64,000 bases of DNA from Euryodendron excelsum (taxonomy: Eukaryota > Streptophyta > Magnoliopsida > Ericales > Pentaphylacaceae): positions 19,170,001 through 19,234,000 of the forward strand of contig CM065385.1 of assembly GCA_033060915.1 (NCBI GenBank), in the 5' to 3' direction. A program made the translations under genes and the position numbers. The notes under the pieces are model-generated. The model ran no database searches and had not been told where the DNA came from. It saw only the letters and a list, made by a program, of their open reading frames with translations. The number at the start of each line of letters is the position of its first letter. The first letter of the stretch is position 1. Shown here piece after piece: positions 10,547-21,382 of this stretch.

Positions 10547-13500
10547 ACCCAATTGAATTTTTTGAATTTCAGTTTAAGTTTTTATAAATTTTTTAGTATC
10601 AGTTATTTTAAATAATGTACTGGCCCCTTAAATTTAAAATGTTTTACTTGGACCCCCAAAATTGAAAATTTTTCTATCTTGGCTCCCTCGTCAAAATTTC
10701 TGAATCTGCTTTTGCTGTGAAAAGAAAATGATGAGATCGGTATATGGATTTTTCTTCCTTTTGTCACGCTAGAGGGCAAGCTAGGCCAACTTGATCCTCT
10801 TTTCCCTTGAGACGGGACTCTAGGAGAGCCGCCAACTCCAGCTATCATTCATATACGATTCATGCTAGATCTCGCGGATTGCCATCCTACCTCCTCCAAC
10901 TTCAGCTGGCTAGTTTAGAAATAATTACTATAATATCTTAAATTTCAAGGGCCCTATTATGCTCATGCACTTATCGAATTGAATGAGCATCCAAGCTATC
11001 CAACCATACAGGACCTAGGGTTAGTGGGGTACAAATCATCAACATATGTTGGCCAAGGTTGTCAAATGAAGCTTCCTTCCTTATTTCCAACTATGTCTTT
11101 CTTCAAACAAAACGCAGGTTAAAGTTTGAATTTAGCTATATGCATAAGAGAAAGTCTTTGATCAGGTCAAGACTTTTCCCAGTTAAGACGTTTCTTTGCA
11201 CTTTCTCACATCATCAATTCCCTAACACAACTAGGTGGGATAGTGATGGTAGGCTTTCCTAGCAATTGCATTTTTTTCTTTTTCTTTTATTTTTTTGAAA
11301 AAACCTTTCATGGTAATGACAAGACCAACTAGTACCGTTTAAAGAAAGAAAATGAATAAGGAAAAACTTATATATATATATATATGTATATGTATGTTTA
11401 TATAGATATATTATCAAATCAACTGCTCCATCAAAATAAAAATTTAGACTAAATAGTTTCCAGGTTGATTACTATTCGATAATATTCTAATCTCTATTTT
11501 TTTGATATCTGAAATTGAATATTGTTCAATACTAATACAAGTAACAATACCATTTACACATGAGTATGGTTAATAGAAAAGGAATTGTATCAATACATTG
11601 CACATGACATGTGTTCACACAATTACATGTACTCTATATCACTAAACAAAATGGTGAAACAATATTTTGTTAACCTTGTCTGTTATTTGCCAAGGAAATA
11701 GCATTCGTAGATGCCAAATAGTTAGGAAAAAAATTATGCTAAGAAGTTGAGTTGTAAATAATCATCATTTTGTTAATTAATTTAGGTTCATTTGTATAAG
11801 AATTTGGATTGACGTTTTCTTCTTGCAGCAAAATCAAAGGGTTTGGTCCTAGGTTTTCAATATGATTAAGTTGTTTGGCACCTATGTCTCTGTCTCTGGA
11901 AGATCATGCAATAAGTTCATAAAATTTAAAACTCTTTTTTTTTTTTTTTTGAAAATCAAGTGATATCTACTTAGTCTCTCAATGTCAATGACGCAAACAC
12001 TCTTGATGTCTTACCTAAAAACAAATTAAATCTATGTAATGTCATTTGGTCCATGCCATGCAGCTATAACATAAAGTTATGTAAGCCCTTTTCAGTTTTG
12101 CCCTATTAATCAAGCTTTGCTACTTTGTATAGGACTGATTCTATTTGCCTAATCAAGTGGATCAGTGACAGCAACCAAACACTCCCCTCCACTACAATTA
12201 CACTTTGCCTTATTCTTTTCTCCTTTTTGAATTTTTTTATAAATATTTTGATGATAGCACTTAACATATTGGACAAACATTAACCTTGCCCTCTTACTTT
12301 CCTATGGTTCACTTTTCACTCACAATTTAAAGATTCTTTAAATTTACTCAGATTCTCTCATTTTTACACTTAGTCCCAACTCCCAAGCAACCCTTATAAA
12401 TGCTTTTCGCAAGTTCAGTCACAACATTTTGTATAATATATCTATTATGTTGTTTGTAAAGCACCATACTATTTTTACAAAATAGAAACCAATTAGTAAC
12501 ATGATATTAAATAAGTAATGACCAATAAAATTAATATAAACCATTTCCTTTCAATTAAGCCATGCCAAGTTGAATTTGAGGTTGAAACAACGGCTCAAAT
12601 TAGTCAAATGAACGTCCAATAGAATTCCTATTCATAACAGTTTTATAACTATGATATGTACCACGAGATGAAACAATTGTATACCTATACCCATATCAAG
12701 ATAAATGTGAATACCATTCGTCGGAAAGAGGAAAAAAGGGACAAACAAGGGTGTAAGCTAGGTTGTTATACATACACCTTACAAGCATATTTTAACATAT
12801 TGTTTTACTATGGGAGGATCTGTGAATTGTTTGTATAGAAAAATATCAAATACACAATTGAACAAAAAATACAAAGGCTTGACACCCGTTGCCAAAAAAC
12901 ACCACCGAGTAGAGTTTCCCTCATACATACATACATACGTAAGCACAAAAAGAAAAACTAATTGACACCCATTGCCTTAGAAACCTTACTGATTAGTTTT
13001 TCTGTCATACGAAGAAAAAAAAGAAGAGAAAAACTAACTTTGAGAGACTCTAATTAAAATTATGTATAAACAATCTTTTACAAGTTAAACTAAAGAGGTC
13101 CCATAAGAGACAATATTGAGTAAACAATTTTACTTTGTTTTTCGGTGCTAAAAATAGATTGGGAGAAAAATATTCAATGTTTTTCTTAGAAGTTTCATGG
13201 AAAGAAACAAAAGCAAATTTCGTGCTTCACGCATCTTTCGTGCTTCACGCATCTCCACTTCTTTTTTTTTCCCCTCCATATATATGTATATATATATATA
13301 TATATATATTGGTGCATGTTCAGTGATGGAATTAAGGTTGGACCTTTTTTACTTTTGACAAAAATACATTTAGTTCTTATGAAAATTTGTACATTTGTAA
13401 TAAAAAGTGTACATTGGCCTCTCTAAAATTTAAAAAAAATTTCTTTTGGCCTTTTAAAATTCAAAAACTTTTACCTTAACCCTAATTATATTTCAAAACT

Positions 13501-13908
13501 TTTTTTTTAATTTTTTTAAAATTTAAGAATTTTTACCTTAACCCGTAATAAAATTACAAAAAAAAATTACCTTAACCGCTTGAATTTAAAACTTTTTATC
13601 TTAACCTCTCAACAAAATTTAAAATATTTTATCTGATCCCCTCAACATAATTTTTGGTTCCGCCCTATACATATTTGCTAAAGGATGGATTAAACAAAAC
13701 ATTTTTAAAGTCTCTTTAGAAATGGGGTATAAATGAAAGAACAGAGAAAGCAAAAGTCAGCAAAAGTGAATAATTCCGTAAACTAAGAGGAGAAAAGTAG
13801 GATTTACTCCAATACATCAAAACCACAGTGCATGACAGAGGCACAGAAATTAGTGGATAAGAATCAATTGGAAGTGGACCCCCAAAAATGTAATAGCACA
13901 AAGTGATT
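10241..13908. other. AT-rich intergenic region upstream of the WRKY gene
   Basis: No gene was found. The region contains a C-tract at about 10517-10536, TA-rich microsatellites near 11370-11400 and 13280-13310, and low-complexity AT sequence. Short open frames here (for example 11059-11262) show no recognisable protein. Confidence 0.6.
13420..13665 (+). repeat. Degenerate tandem array
   Basis: Five or so imperfect units built around TTACCTTAACC followed by AAAATTTAAAA, ending at TTGGTTCCGCCCTATA. A related motif set (GGCCCC, AAATTTAAAATGTTTTACTTGG) occurs near 10620-10690, so both are probably pieces of one dispersed repeat. Confidence 0.5.
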
Positions 13909-13914
13909 GATCCA

Positions 13915-14046
13915 ACGTCATCACGGCGACGTAATCAGCTACGTCAATAACTTGACACGTGGCATTGTGGATCAATCTTCATTGTATACCTCCGGGGAAG
14001 CGTCCACGAAGGTGCAGCTAAAAGGCGACACTAGTATATTAAATAG
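13915..14046 (+). promoter_or_regulatory. Probable WRKY promoter with TGACG-type, W-box and G-box motifs
   Basis: ACGTCA (13915-13920), GACGTAA (13928-13934) and TACGTCA (13940-13946) are TGA-factor type sites. TTGAC (13952-13956) is a W-box core, and ACACGTGGC (13955-13963) is a G-box/ABRE. A TATA-like TATATTAAAT lies at about 14035-14044, some 80 bases before the start codon. Such clusters fit salicylate and stress induction of this WRKY class, but that is inference. Confidence 0.6.
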
Positions 14047-14125
14047 AAGAACGACCTAACTATATCTTAGTCTTCCTCTTTCTTTTACACTTAGCCCAAG
14101 TCCACAACTTTTCAGGTCCCTAACA

Positions 14126-17100
14126 ATGGATGACCACCACCGTCCCCACAATCCTAACCCTAATTACACTCCAAATCTCGGTACCTCGCCGGACTTTGAA
14201 CTCTCCGATTATCTCTTGCTCGAAGATTGCTCGGATGAAGATTTTTCGTCGCAAAATTTGGTCTCCTCCGATAATGTTACTGGCGGCTCCATTGAATCGC
14301 CCGATGCAACTTCAAGAATTAGTAACATGCAAGATATACACACATAAATTTTTAGCCTTCTTTTTTTTTTTGGTTATACAATTCTATATATTGGCATGAC
14401 TAGAAACAAATAATAACTGATTAAAGATTTTCTTTTTTTTTTTTTTTTTTGTGTGTAGAAACTGTAAAGATTTGAAGAGAAACAAGGCAGATCATGCAGG
14501 CTTGAGGGTTGCATTTAGAACAAAATCAGAGTTGGAGATCATGGATGATGGATTCAAATGGAGAAAGTATGGGAAGAAGATGGTTAAGAACAGCCCAAAT
14601 CCAAGGTAAATGCTATAATAGTACAGTACCCTATCAAATATTTGTCATCTTTGTGGTTATTTTTCACTCTATTGAGTATGAAAGTTAAGACATTGAACAA
14701 TGGCTTTTATTGTGGAGAAAACAAGTTGGTACCTTGTGAATTTTGGATTGTTTTGAGCCAGTTGATGAGATCTGCTGCAGGAGCTTGCTTTAATATATAG
14801 ATTGCACTATCAATTAATTAATAAGACCCCACTTGATAAATATATCTATACACAAGAATATATATATATATATATATATGTATATGTATTATTTGGTTGG
14901 TCACATACCTTATCACAATCTGCTGATTAGAAGATATTTTGTATTTGGATGTTGTGTTTGGATCTCTCTCTACCCCCTAGTGATGTATACATACTAACCA
15001 ACTTCTCGAGAAACTATTACTTCTCCTTTCTGATTGATCCCCCAGTGATCACACAGGAGCTACTCCTCCATTATGTAATCCATATCAAAGATTTGAAACA
15101 GCTTGATTGTGAATTTGTGTGATTGTTGCATTACGATCGATTTTATATTTAGATGTTGTTCTTCATAGTGAAGTCTGCTTACAACATACTCTTTGCCATA
15201 GGTTTTCTTTAATCGAATGACCCCATATAGTTCCTATTTTAGCTTTTTGTTTGATTTTGCTTAGTTGAAAACAACCTATCTATAGAGACAAATATTACAC
15301 GATCATTATAATCATAGCACAATTCATACACATGTAGTAGTTGTGCCTTTTTGCAATCTTACTTGGTCCCAAGGAGGAGCACAAGCCATGATCAACATTC
15401 AATTTGGAAGACAAAAGTATTTTGCTTTCAACGCTAGCTCCCGGATTTAACACTGTTTGTCTATTTCTCCTCAGCCAATATGTGGCTTAGGGGGATCGGA
15501 GTGTCATACATCAGGTGGCCCTCTCGTAGACGTAAGCAGTGAGCTATGTAATTCTGTGAAATAACAGCTACTAGTTTATGAGAAGTATTTACAATTTGGA
15601 AGCATATAATTTATCAACAAGACAGTAAAAGCTTTGTTAATGAATGTAGGTTTGTGCTTGTGTAAATTCACTAAATAGGGTTTTTTTTTTCAGAATGTTT
15701 TTACTGTTTCATTTCGTTTTCCTTAGATTTTGCAGCCACAAATTTCTTCCTAGGAGTTGCTAAGGAATTGCAGTCGGTGGTCATAAAAAAATAAATAAGT
15801 TACATTTTGCACCTTTATACTTTACACTCAATCTCACTTCAAGACCTGCACCTTTTTTTTTTTTATTTTTTTTATAGCATTTTGGTTCTCATACTTTCAA
15901 ATTGTTACAATGTCAACCCTAACCCAATTCCGCAAGTTTAATGGACGGTTTTGATGGGTAAAAACGTAAATTTCCTTTCATTCCACTCATATATATATAT
16001 ATATATATATATGAGTTAATTACACTATGCACCCTTGCACTTTACACTAAATTTTACTTCAGAATATTCACTTTCAATTGTAACAATTAAGTCATTTCAC
16101 TTTTAATTTGTTGCAATATTAAACTTTTGTTAATTTTGATGTGGAAAATAGACCAAAAAAAAAAAATTCATATGACAAGCACATTGTCTTTTTCAATGGG
16201 TAAAGATATTAAAATCATATTTCTCTTTAATAATATACCATAAATTTCTCTGAAATCATTCTAAAATTATAAATGTAAAAAATTTTGTGGTGTATATAGT
16301 ATAATTAGGCTACATGAAAACACTTCCACTTCAACTCACATGCTAAATATGTGGGTCTTTGAAATGTAAAAGGGCACATGAGTTGAATTAAGAGTGTTTT
16401 CATGTAGCTTAATTACATTATATACAACACAAAGTTGGTTACACTTATAATTTTAGAGTGATTTGAGAGGAATTTATAATATATTATTAGGAATAAATAC
16501 AATTTTACATCTTTGTCTATTGAAAAAGATAACGTGCTTGTCATATAATTTTTTTTGGATCCATTTTCCAAACTAAAATCAGCAAAATGTTGATATTACA
16601 ACAAATTAGAAGTGTAAGGACTTAATTGTTACAATTAAAAGTAAAGATTCTAATGTGAAATTTGGTGTAAAGTGTAAGGATGCAAAGTGTAATTAACTCA
16701 GATGAAAGGAAATTTACGTTTTTGCTAATGAAAACCATTCATTAAACTGACAGATGTTAACATTGCAACAATTTAGAAGTGTAAGGACCCAATTGTTACA
16801 AGAAAAGTACAGGTTCTGAAGTAGGATTGGTTGTAAAGTAAAGTACATAAGTTCCTAACTGAGTCTCTAAAAAAATAAACTGATTTTGACATTTTTTTTA
16901 ATTTATTTGATATACAACTGTGACAATTATGATTTTATCATGGAGTCCTATTACCTTCATATCTGAACATGTTTTTTTTTATCTGCTTCTCATGAGAAAA
17001 GAGAGAAGTATATTCATTTAAATTTCAAAAGGAGACATGGAAACTACAAAACATGCTTTACAAAAATGATGAAATCATAATCACCTCAAGAATCTTGGAA

Positions 17101-17746
17101 GCAATAAAAAAGAATCTACTAGTAAACCCTTCGATAAATTTTGTTATATTTGAGAATATATTAGAGGTCATGTAAAGTTAACGAGAATAATGTATATTAG
17201 CATGCATCATGAAAGTGAGAGAAAAGTGCTAAAGGTGTGAGACCAACAAAAGAATTAAAAGAAAATTAAAATAAAAAAACATCGGAAGTGCAAAAAATTG
17301 CACAATAATATGATCTAGAATTTGAGGCTTGTTATAGAAAAAGAAAAAGAAAAAAGAGAGAAGACATCATAGAGAAAGGGTACCTCTTAAGGATGATTGG
17401 AATGTTGAAGGTTCATAATTAACCTTATTAACTAGGGACTATAATACTAAACCACGACAAGAGCACCGTCAACAAAAATGATAAAAACATTGTCACCTTC
17501 AACAGCTTGGAAGCAACACAAAAAGAAAAAGAAAAAGAAGTGTATTAGTAAATCCTAGTTAGGATAAATATTGAAATATAGTAGAATCGTAACCAGTTAG
17601 CCAGAATAACATGTATTGGCATATATCATGAAGTGAGAGAAAGTGCCAAAGATATCGATGTAAGACCACTGAAAGAGTTAAAGAAAATAGAAAAGCATCA
17701 AAAGTGAGAAAAGTTGCTTACTAATATGGTCTAGAATTGGAGGTAT

Positions 17747-17797
<51 letters not shown>

Positions 17798-18996
17798 ATC
17801 ATAAAAAAAAAAAAAAAAAAAGCTACAATATTAAACCATACTTTTTTTTCAAAAAAATTCTTCTGATAAAGGTATCTAAAATCCAAAGACAACACAAATT
17901 GACTTAAATTATGCAAGGAAACCTTTTGTCTAGAACGACATAAACAAGGTTCTAATCAAATGAGCCTTTCATTGAATTAGGCACTAATAGAATGCATCAA
18001 GGGTAGACACTCATATAGAGACAGTTTCTATTCTCTAATAAGTGTAGCAATGGATATCCAAAAAAAAAAAAAGAAAGGAAAAAGACCAAAATATTTTCAA
18101 TCGGTTATGGGGACAACAGTGGGTTTCTTTATGCTTTATTTGGTTCAGGGAATTATTGAAGGAAATAGAAAAGGGAAAAAAAAAGAAAGGACAAAAAAAT
18201 GAAGGAGAAAAGTTATTTCTTTGTCATTTTGTTTAAGAGAATGAGAAAAAAATGAAAAGACACTTATCAAAATTTTTATTTTTTGTTTAATTACTCATAA
18301 CAGAATAAAAAAGTATTTCGTTTTCTTTTTTTTTTTTATTTTTCTTTTTTCGTTACCAATTCCTAGATTCAAACATAATATTAAGGAGACTATTTTAGAT
18401 CATATAGGATGTGCACCTGCATAATGGCTCACTGAATACAGAAGAAAATTCCATGGGTCACCTATCCTCCTGAAGTATGCATTCAGCACAAATGCATGCT
18501 TGGCAATCCCTTCAGATTTACCATTGGTCTTTGACACAAACTTTCTTACATGTTTCTGACTAATACGCATGTATCTTTTTTTGAAAAAAATTCATTTTTA
18601 CGTTTGGTTACCCGTAAAAAAAAAATGAACAAGTTTAATTAATTTAATTCAATTTTTTTCCCCTTTCACTCACTAAATACTAAATCCAAACACAGCAGCA
18701 ATGTTTCATTTTCAATATTATTTCGGCAAATGCTTTTCGTTGTGCTTATTGATACACAAAGAAAGGAAAACTGCAGGAATTACTACAAATGTTCAAGTGG
18801 AGGGTGCAATGTGAAGAAGAGGGTGGAAAGGGACAGGGAGGATTCGAGCTATGTGATAACAACATATGACGGAGTCCACAACCACGAGAGCCCTTGTGTT
18901 TTGTATTACAACCAAACGCCCCTTATGGTGCCTCACGGCTGGACTTTGCAGCCTGCTCCTTCTTCTTCTTTTTCTCTTCAATCCTCCCCTTCATGA
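14126..18996 (+). CDS. WRKY51: WRKY transcription factor, group IIc, WRKY50/51 type
   Basis: Three exons: 14126-14328, 14459-14605 and 18777-18996, giving 189 residues. The N-terminus carries the D-F-E-L-S-D-Y-L-L-L-E-D motif typical of WRKY50/51. The DNA-binding domain has the variant heptad WRKYGKK at residues 102-108 and a C2H2 zinc site of Cys122, Cys127, His151 and His153 (C-X4-C-X23-H-X-H), which is group IIc spacing. The second intron (14606-18776) splits an Arg codon after P-N-P, the usual position in this family, with GT-AG borders. The first intron joins in frame only with a GC donor at 14329. The protein is a nuclear W-box-binding regulator; in Arabidopsis this class acts in salicylate/jasmonate defence signalling. 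The neighbouring LIP1 gene supports WRKY51 orthology. Confidence 0.9.
14329..14458 (+). other. WRKY intron 1, probable GC-AG intron
   Basis: The acceptor is a long T-run ending GTGTGTAG at 14458. Exon 2 needs two bases carried over from exon 1. None of the plausible GT donors near the end of exon 1 supplies that phase (for example GTAACA at 14322 gives a frame with an immediate stop). GCAAGA at 14329 does, and GCAAG is the known consensus of GC donors. A donor-site mutation making the gene defective is the alternative. Confidence 0.6.
15796..16868. mobile_element. Foldback/long-TIR MITE-like element, about 1.07 kb
   Basis: The left half (from about 15796) and right half (to about 16868) are inverted copies of each other, with a loop of roughly 30 bases at 16344-16375. 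The arms are over 500 bases long but interrupted by small indels. Each arm carries two successive copies of a TTACACTTTGCACC...CACTTTACACT motif, so the palindrome is nested. AAAAAAATAAA stands on both sides (15785-15795 and 16869-16879) and may be an 11 bp target duplication of the Mutator size class, though it is low complexity. Confidence 0.7.
17753..17795. repeat. GA microsatellite
   Basis: A (GA)n run of about 20 units, followed by an A-run at 17803-17821, inside WRKY intron 2. Confidence 0.9.
18138..18374. mobile_element. Small inverted-repeat element (MITE-like) in WRKY intron 2
   Basis: ATTTGGTTCAGGGAATTATT at the left is mirrored by ACCAATTCCTAGATTCAAAC at the right; the interior is purine-rich then pyrimidine-rich. 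Ends resemble the TTTGGTT termini of plant hAT-type MITEs. No convincing target duplication was found. Confidence 0.45.
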
Positions 18997-20745
18997 ATTC
19001 CCACCCCCCCATGCTTGCTTTCCCCTTCTTATTATACTACTGTGATTGTACCACGTTGAGATTGGAAATGGTCTTTTGTGCATAATATTTTGTATGTGAC
19101 TTTCTCTCATATATATATATAATGTCTGTTACTTTATCTCATATCCCTAAGAAAAAAATGCTTGCTTTTTTTTTTTTTTCTTTTTGTTTTTTTTTTCTTT
19201 TCTCCACATCTAAGCATTTGATCGAACCACATGATGTATAATGCATACAAATTATACAACGACTTCGAGTCTGCTTGAGTTTTAAAAGGAGTAATGCCAT
19301 ATATACAATATATTTCGGCTAAATAATCTTTTTGTTCTTTTAACTTTATTAATATTTTAATGTTATTTCTTAATTTTAATTTTTTTTATTTAAGCCCTTC
19401 AACATTTAAAAATAAATCAATTTAGTACAACATTTTAATATATGTGAGCAAAGTTATTACATTACTTAGTATTATTACTAAGTAATAATACTAAGTATTA
19501 TTACTCTATTTACATTACTTATTACATTACTCTCTCAACTATAACTTAGTATTATTACTTTATTCCGTTGTACTAAAAGTTATTACATTTCACCCTCTAA
19601 ACTATTATAATTCCAATTCAGAGGCTTGTTTGGTCTAAGTTATACATTACTCTGTTGAGCAAATAGAAAAATGAGGATTTATAGCTATATAATATTATAA
19701 ACTCTCTTAGAAGTCTAACAGTTTGTTTGGAACTTGGGGGAAGGAAAGAAAAAAGAAAATGGAAGAAAAATATTTTTTTTTTCATGTTTGATTTTGTAAA
19801 GAAAATGAAAGGAAAGTGAAAGGAAAGAAGAGAGAGAAAGAGAGAGTGATTTAAAAATGTCTCTCTATTTTTTTTCTTTTTCCTTTCTTTCCTCCCTTAG
19901 GTAGAATCAAACAAGGGAAGCAAAAATGGAGAAAATTTTTTTCCCTCCCTCCTCTCCCCCAAGTTTCAAACAAGCAGTAAGAAAATTTCTAAAATCATCC
20001 AAAGAACTGCACTTGTATTCACCGTCACTTATTGCACCTTCCCAATATCAAAAACATTTTCTATATTACACATTTTGTTAGTCAAAGACAAAAAATAAAA
20101 TATCTTGTACCTGGCTATAACGGTTAAAATTGTTAACTTATTGCTCCCGTTAATAGATTAACAATACTTACAAAACCCAAAATTATTGTTTAGGGGTAAA
20201 AATATAATGATTCTTAGTTCAAGAGAATGAAATAATATTAAATTATAGTTGAGGGGGTTATATGGTAGCTAATAAACTTTTTTCACCTGTCCCTATCTTA
20301 AAAAGAAAAAAAACATTTTTCATCTATATTAAAATGTTAGTGACTTACTTTGAAAATTTGAAGAGCTTAAATAGAACAAATCAAAACTGATAGATGATAT
20401 TAAAAACTTCAGTGAAGTTAGATGAACAAAATAATTATTTACCCAAAAAACTAAATTTTCGTACAGAATAATAGGGCTAAATTAAATCCTTTTAGTTTAA
20501 AATAAATAAAATACCCCACAATATAACTTTCAATTACAAAAATGCCATCAACATATTATTTTTATGAGAATTTTTATAAATTTTGATACGAATTTCTTAA
20601 GCCTCGTAAATAAATTAATTACGAAAGCAATACCTAAAAATATAAACACGTACGGAAATTTTTTCCCTTGCTTAGTAGTAGTATTGTACACCAGGTGATC
20701 TTGCAATGTGCCTAACCGTCCAATCAGATTGAAGCAGTGAGCTAA
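18997..20745. other. Intergenic region between WRKY and LIP1
   Basis: WRKY 3' flank, then AT-rich sequence. It includes an ATTACTTAGTATTATT palindromic patch (about 19455-19505) and a MITE-like element (19729-19977). No gene found. Confidence 0.6.
19729..19977. mobile_element. MITE-like inverted-repeat element
   Basis: GTTTGTTTGGAACTTGGGGG at the left pairs with CCCCCAAGTTTCAAACAAGC at the right; the interior switches from purine-rich to pyrimidine-rich. The 249 bp size and ends suit a hAT-type MITE. Confidence 0.55.
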
Positions 20746-21382
20746 GTGGCTGCACGTGTACAGCACGAACCAACTTCAGATCTCGTTCCTGTACGTTCGT
20801 CTCAGCAACTCCTGCGTACAATTGTTAGGCCCCCAACCCATCTTTGCAAACAATTGGCCTGTTTAGCTTGCTTTTGCAGATCACTATCTTTTGATCGATC
20901 TCTATTACACGTACATATATGTGTATATACAGCTGACAGATATCGCAAGTATAATACTGAAAACCTACAAGAAATTTGGAGGAGATCCAGTTCTTATTAT
21001 TGTACACTTGTTTATTTTTCCGTTTTATAGTGTAAGAATTGCATATCAAGCACCCATTTGAAGATTGCTCCGTAAGACCCGTTAACATTTGCGTGAACTA
21101 TTGATTTAATTAACTGGGAATCGAGCGTTGTAGAGGATGCTATCAATTTTTTCTTGGGATATTTCGTTTGGGGTTCTCAAATTTCAGCTTTGATCTTGGC
21201 GTAGTTTTTGGCTGATGAATTTTCGATGTAATTTCCGAAGACCCATAGTGGAAGCTGTTGATGTCATGGAGTTTTCAGTGCATTTGGTGGATTTGATGTT
21301 CTTGTTATAGAGGAGGCTAGCTGGGAATTTTTTTTTGTGGGTTTGTTGGGTGGTGGATTTGGTGTAGCGTTTGGAGCATAAC
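20746..21382 (+). promoter_or_regulatory. Upstream and 5' untranslated region of LIP1
   Basis: The region before the LIP1 start codon holds a CACGTG core in GCACGTGTAC at about 20751-20760 and no obvious coding frame related to LIP1. The transcription start cannot be placed from sequence alone. Confidence 0.4.

Larger units (their letters stand above)
14606..18776 (+). other. WRKY intron 2, 4.2 kb, enlarged by inserts
   Basis: Donor GTAAAT and acceptor CTGCAG. It holds a foldback element (15796-16868), a GA microsatellite and a small inverted-repeat element (18138-18374). Otherwise it is AT-rich with no reading frame of note. Introns at this place in plant WRKY genes are usually much shorter. 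Confidence 0.8.
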
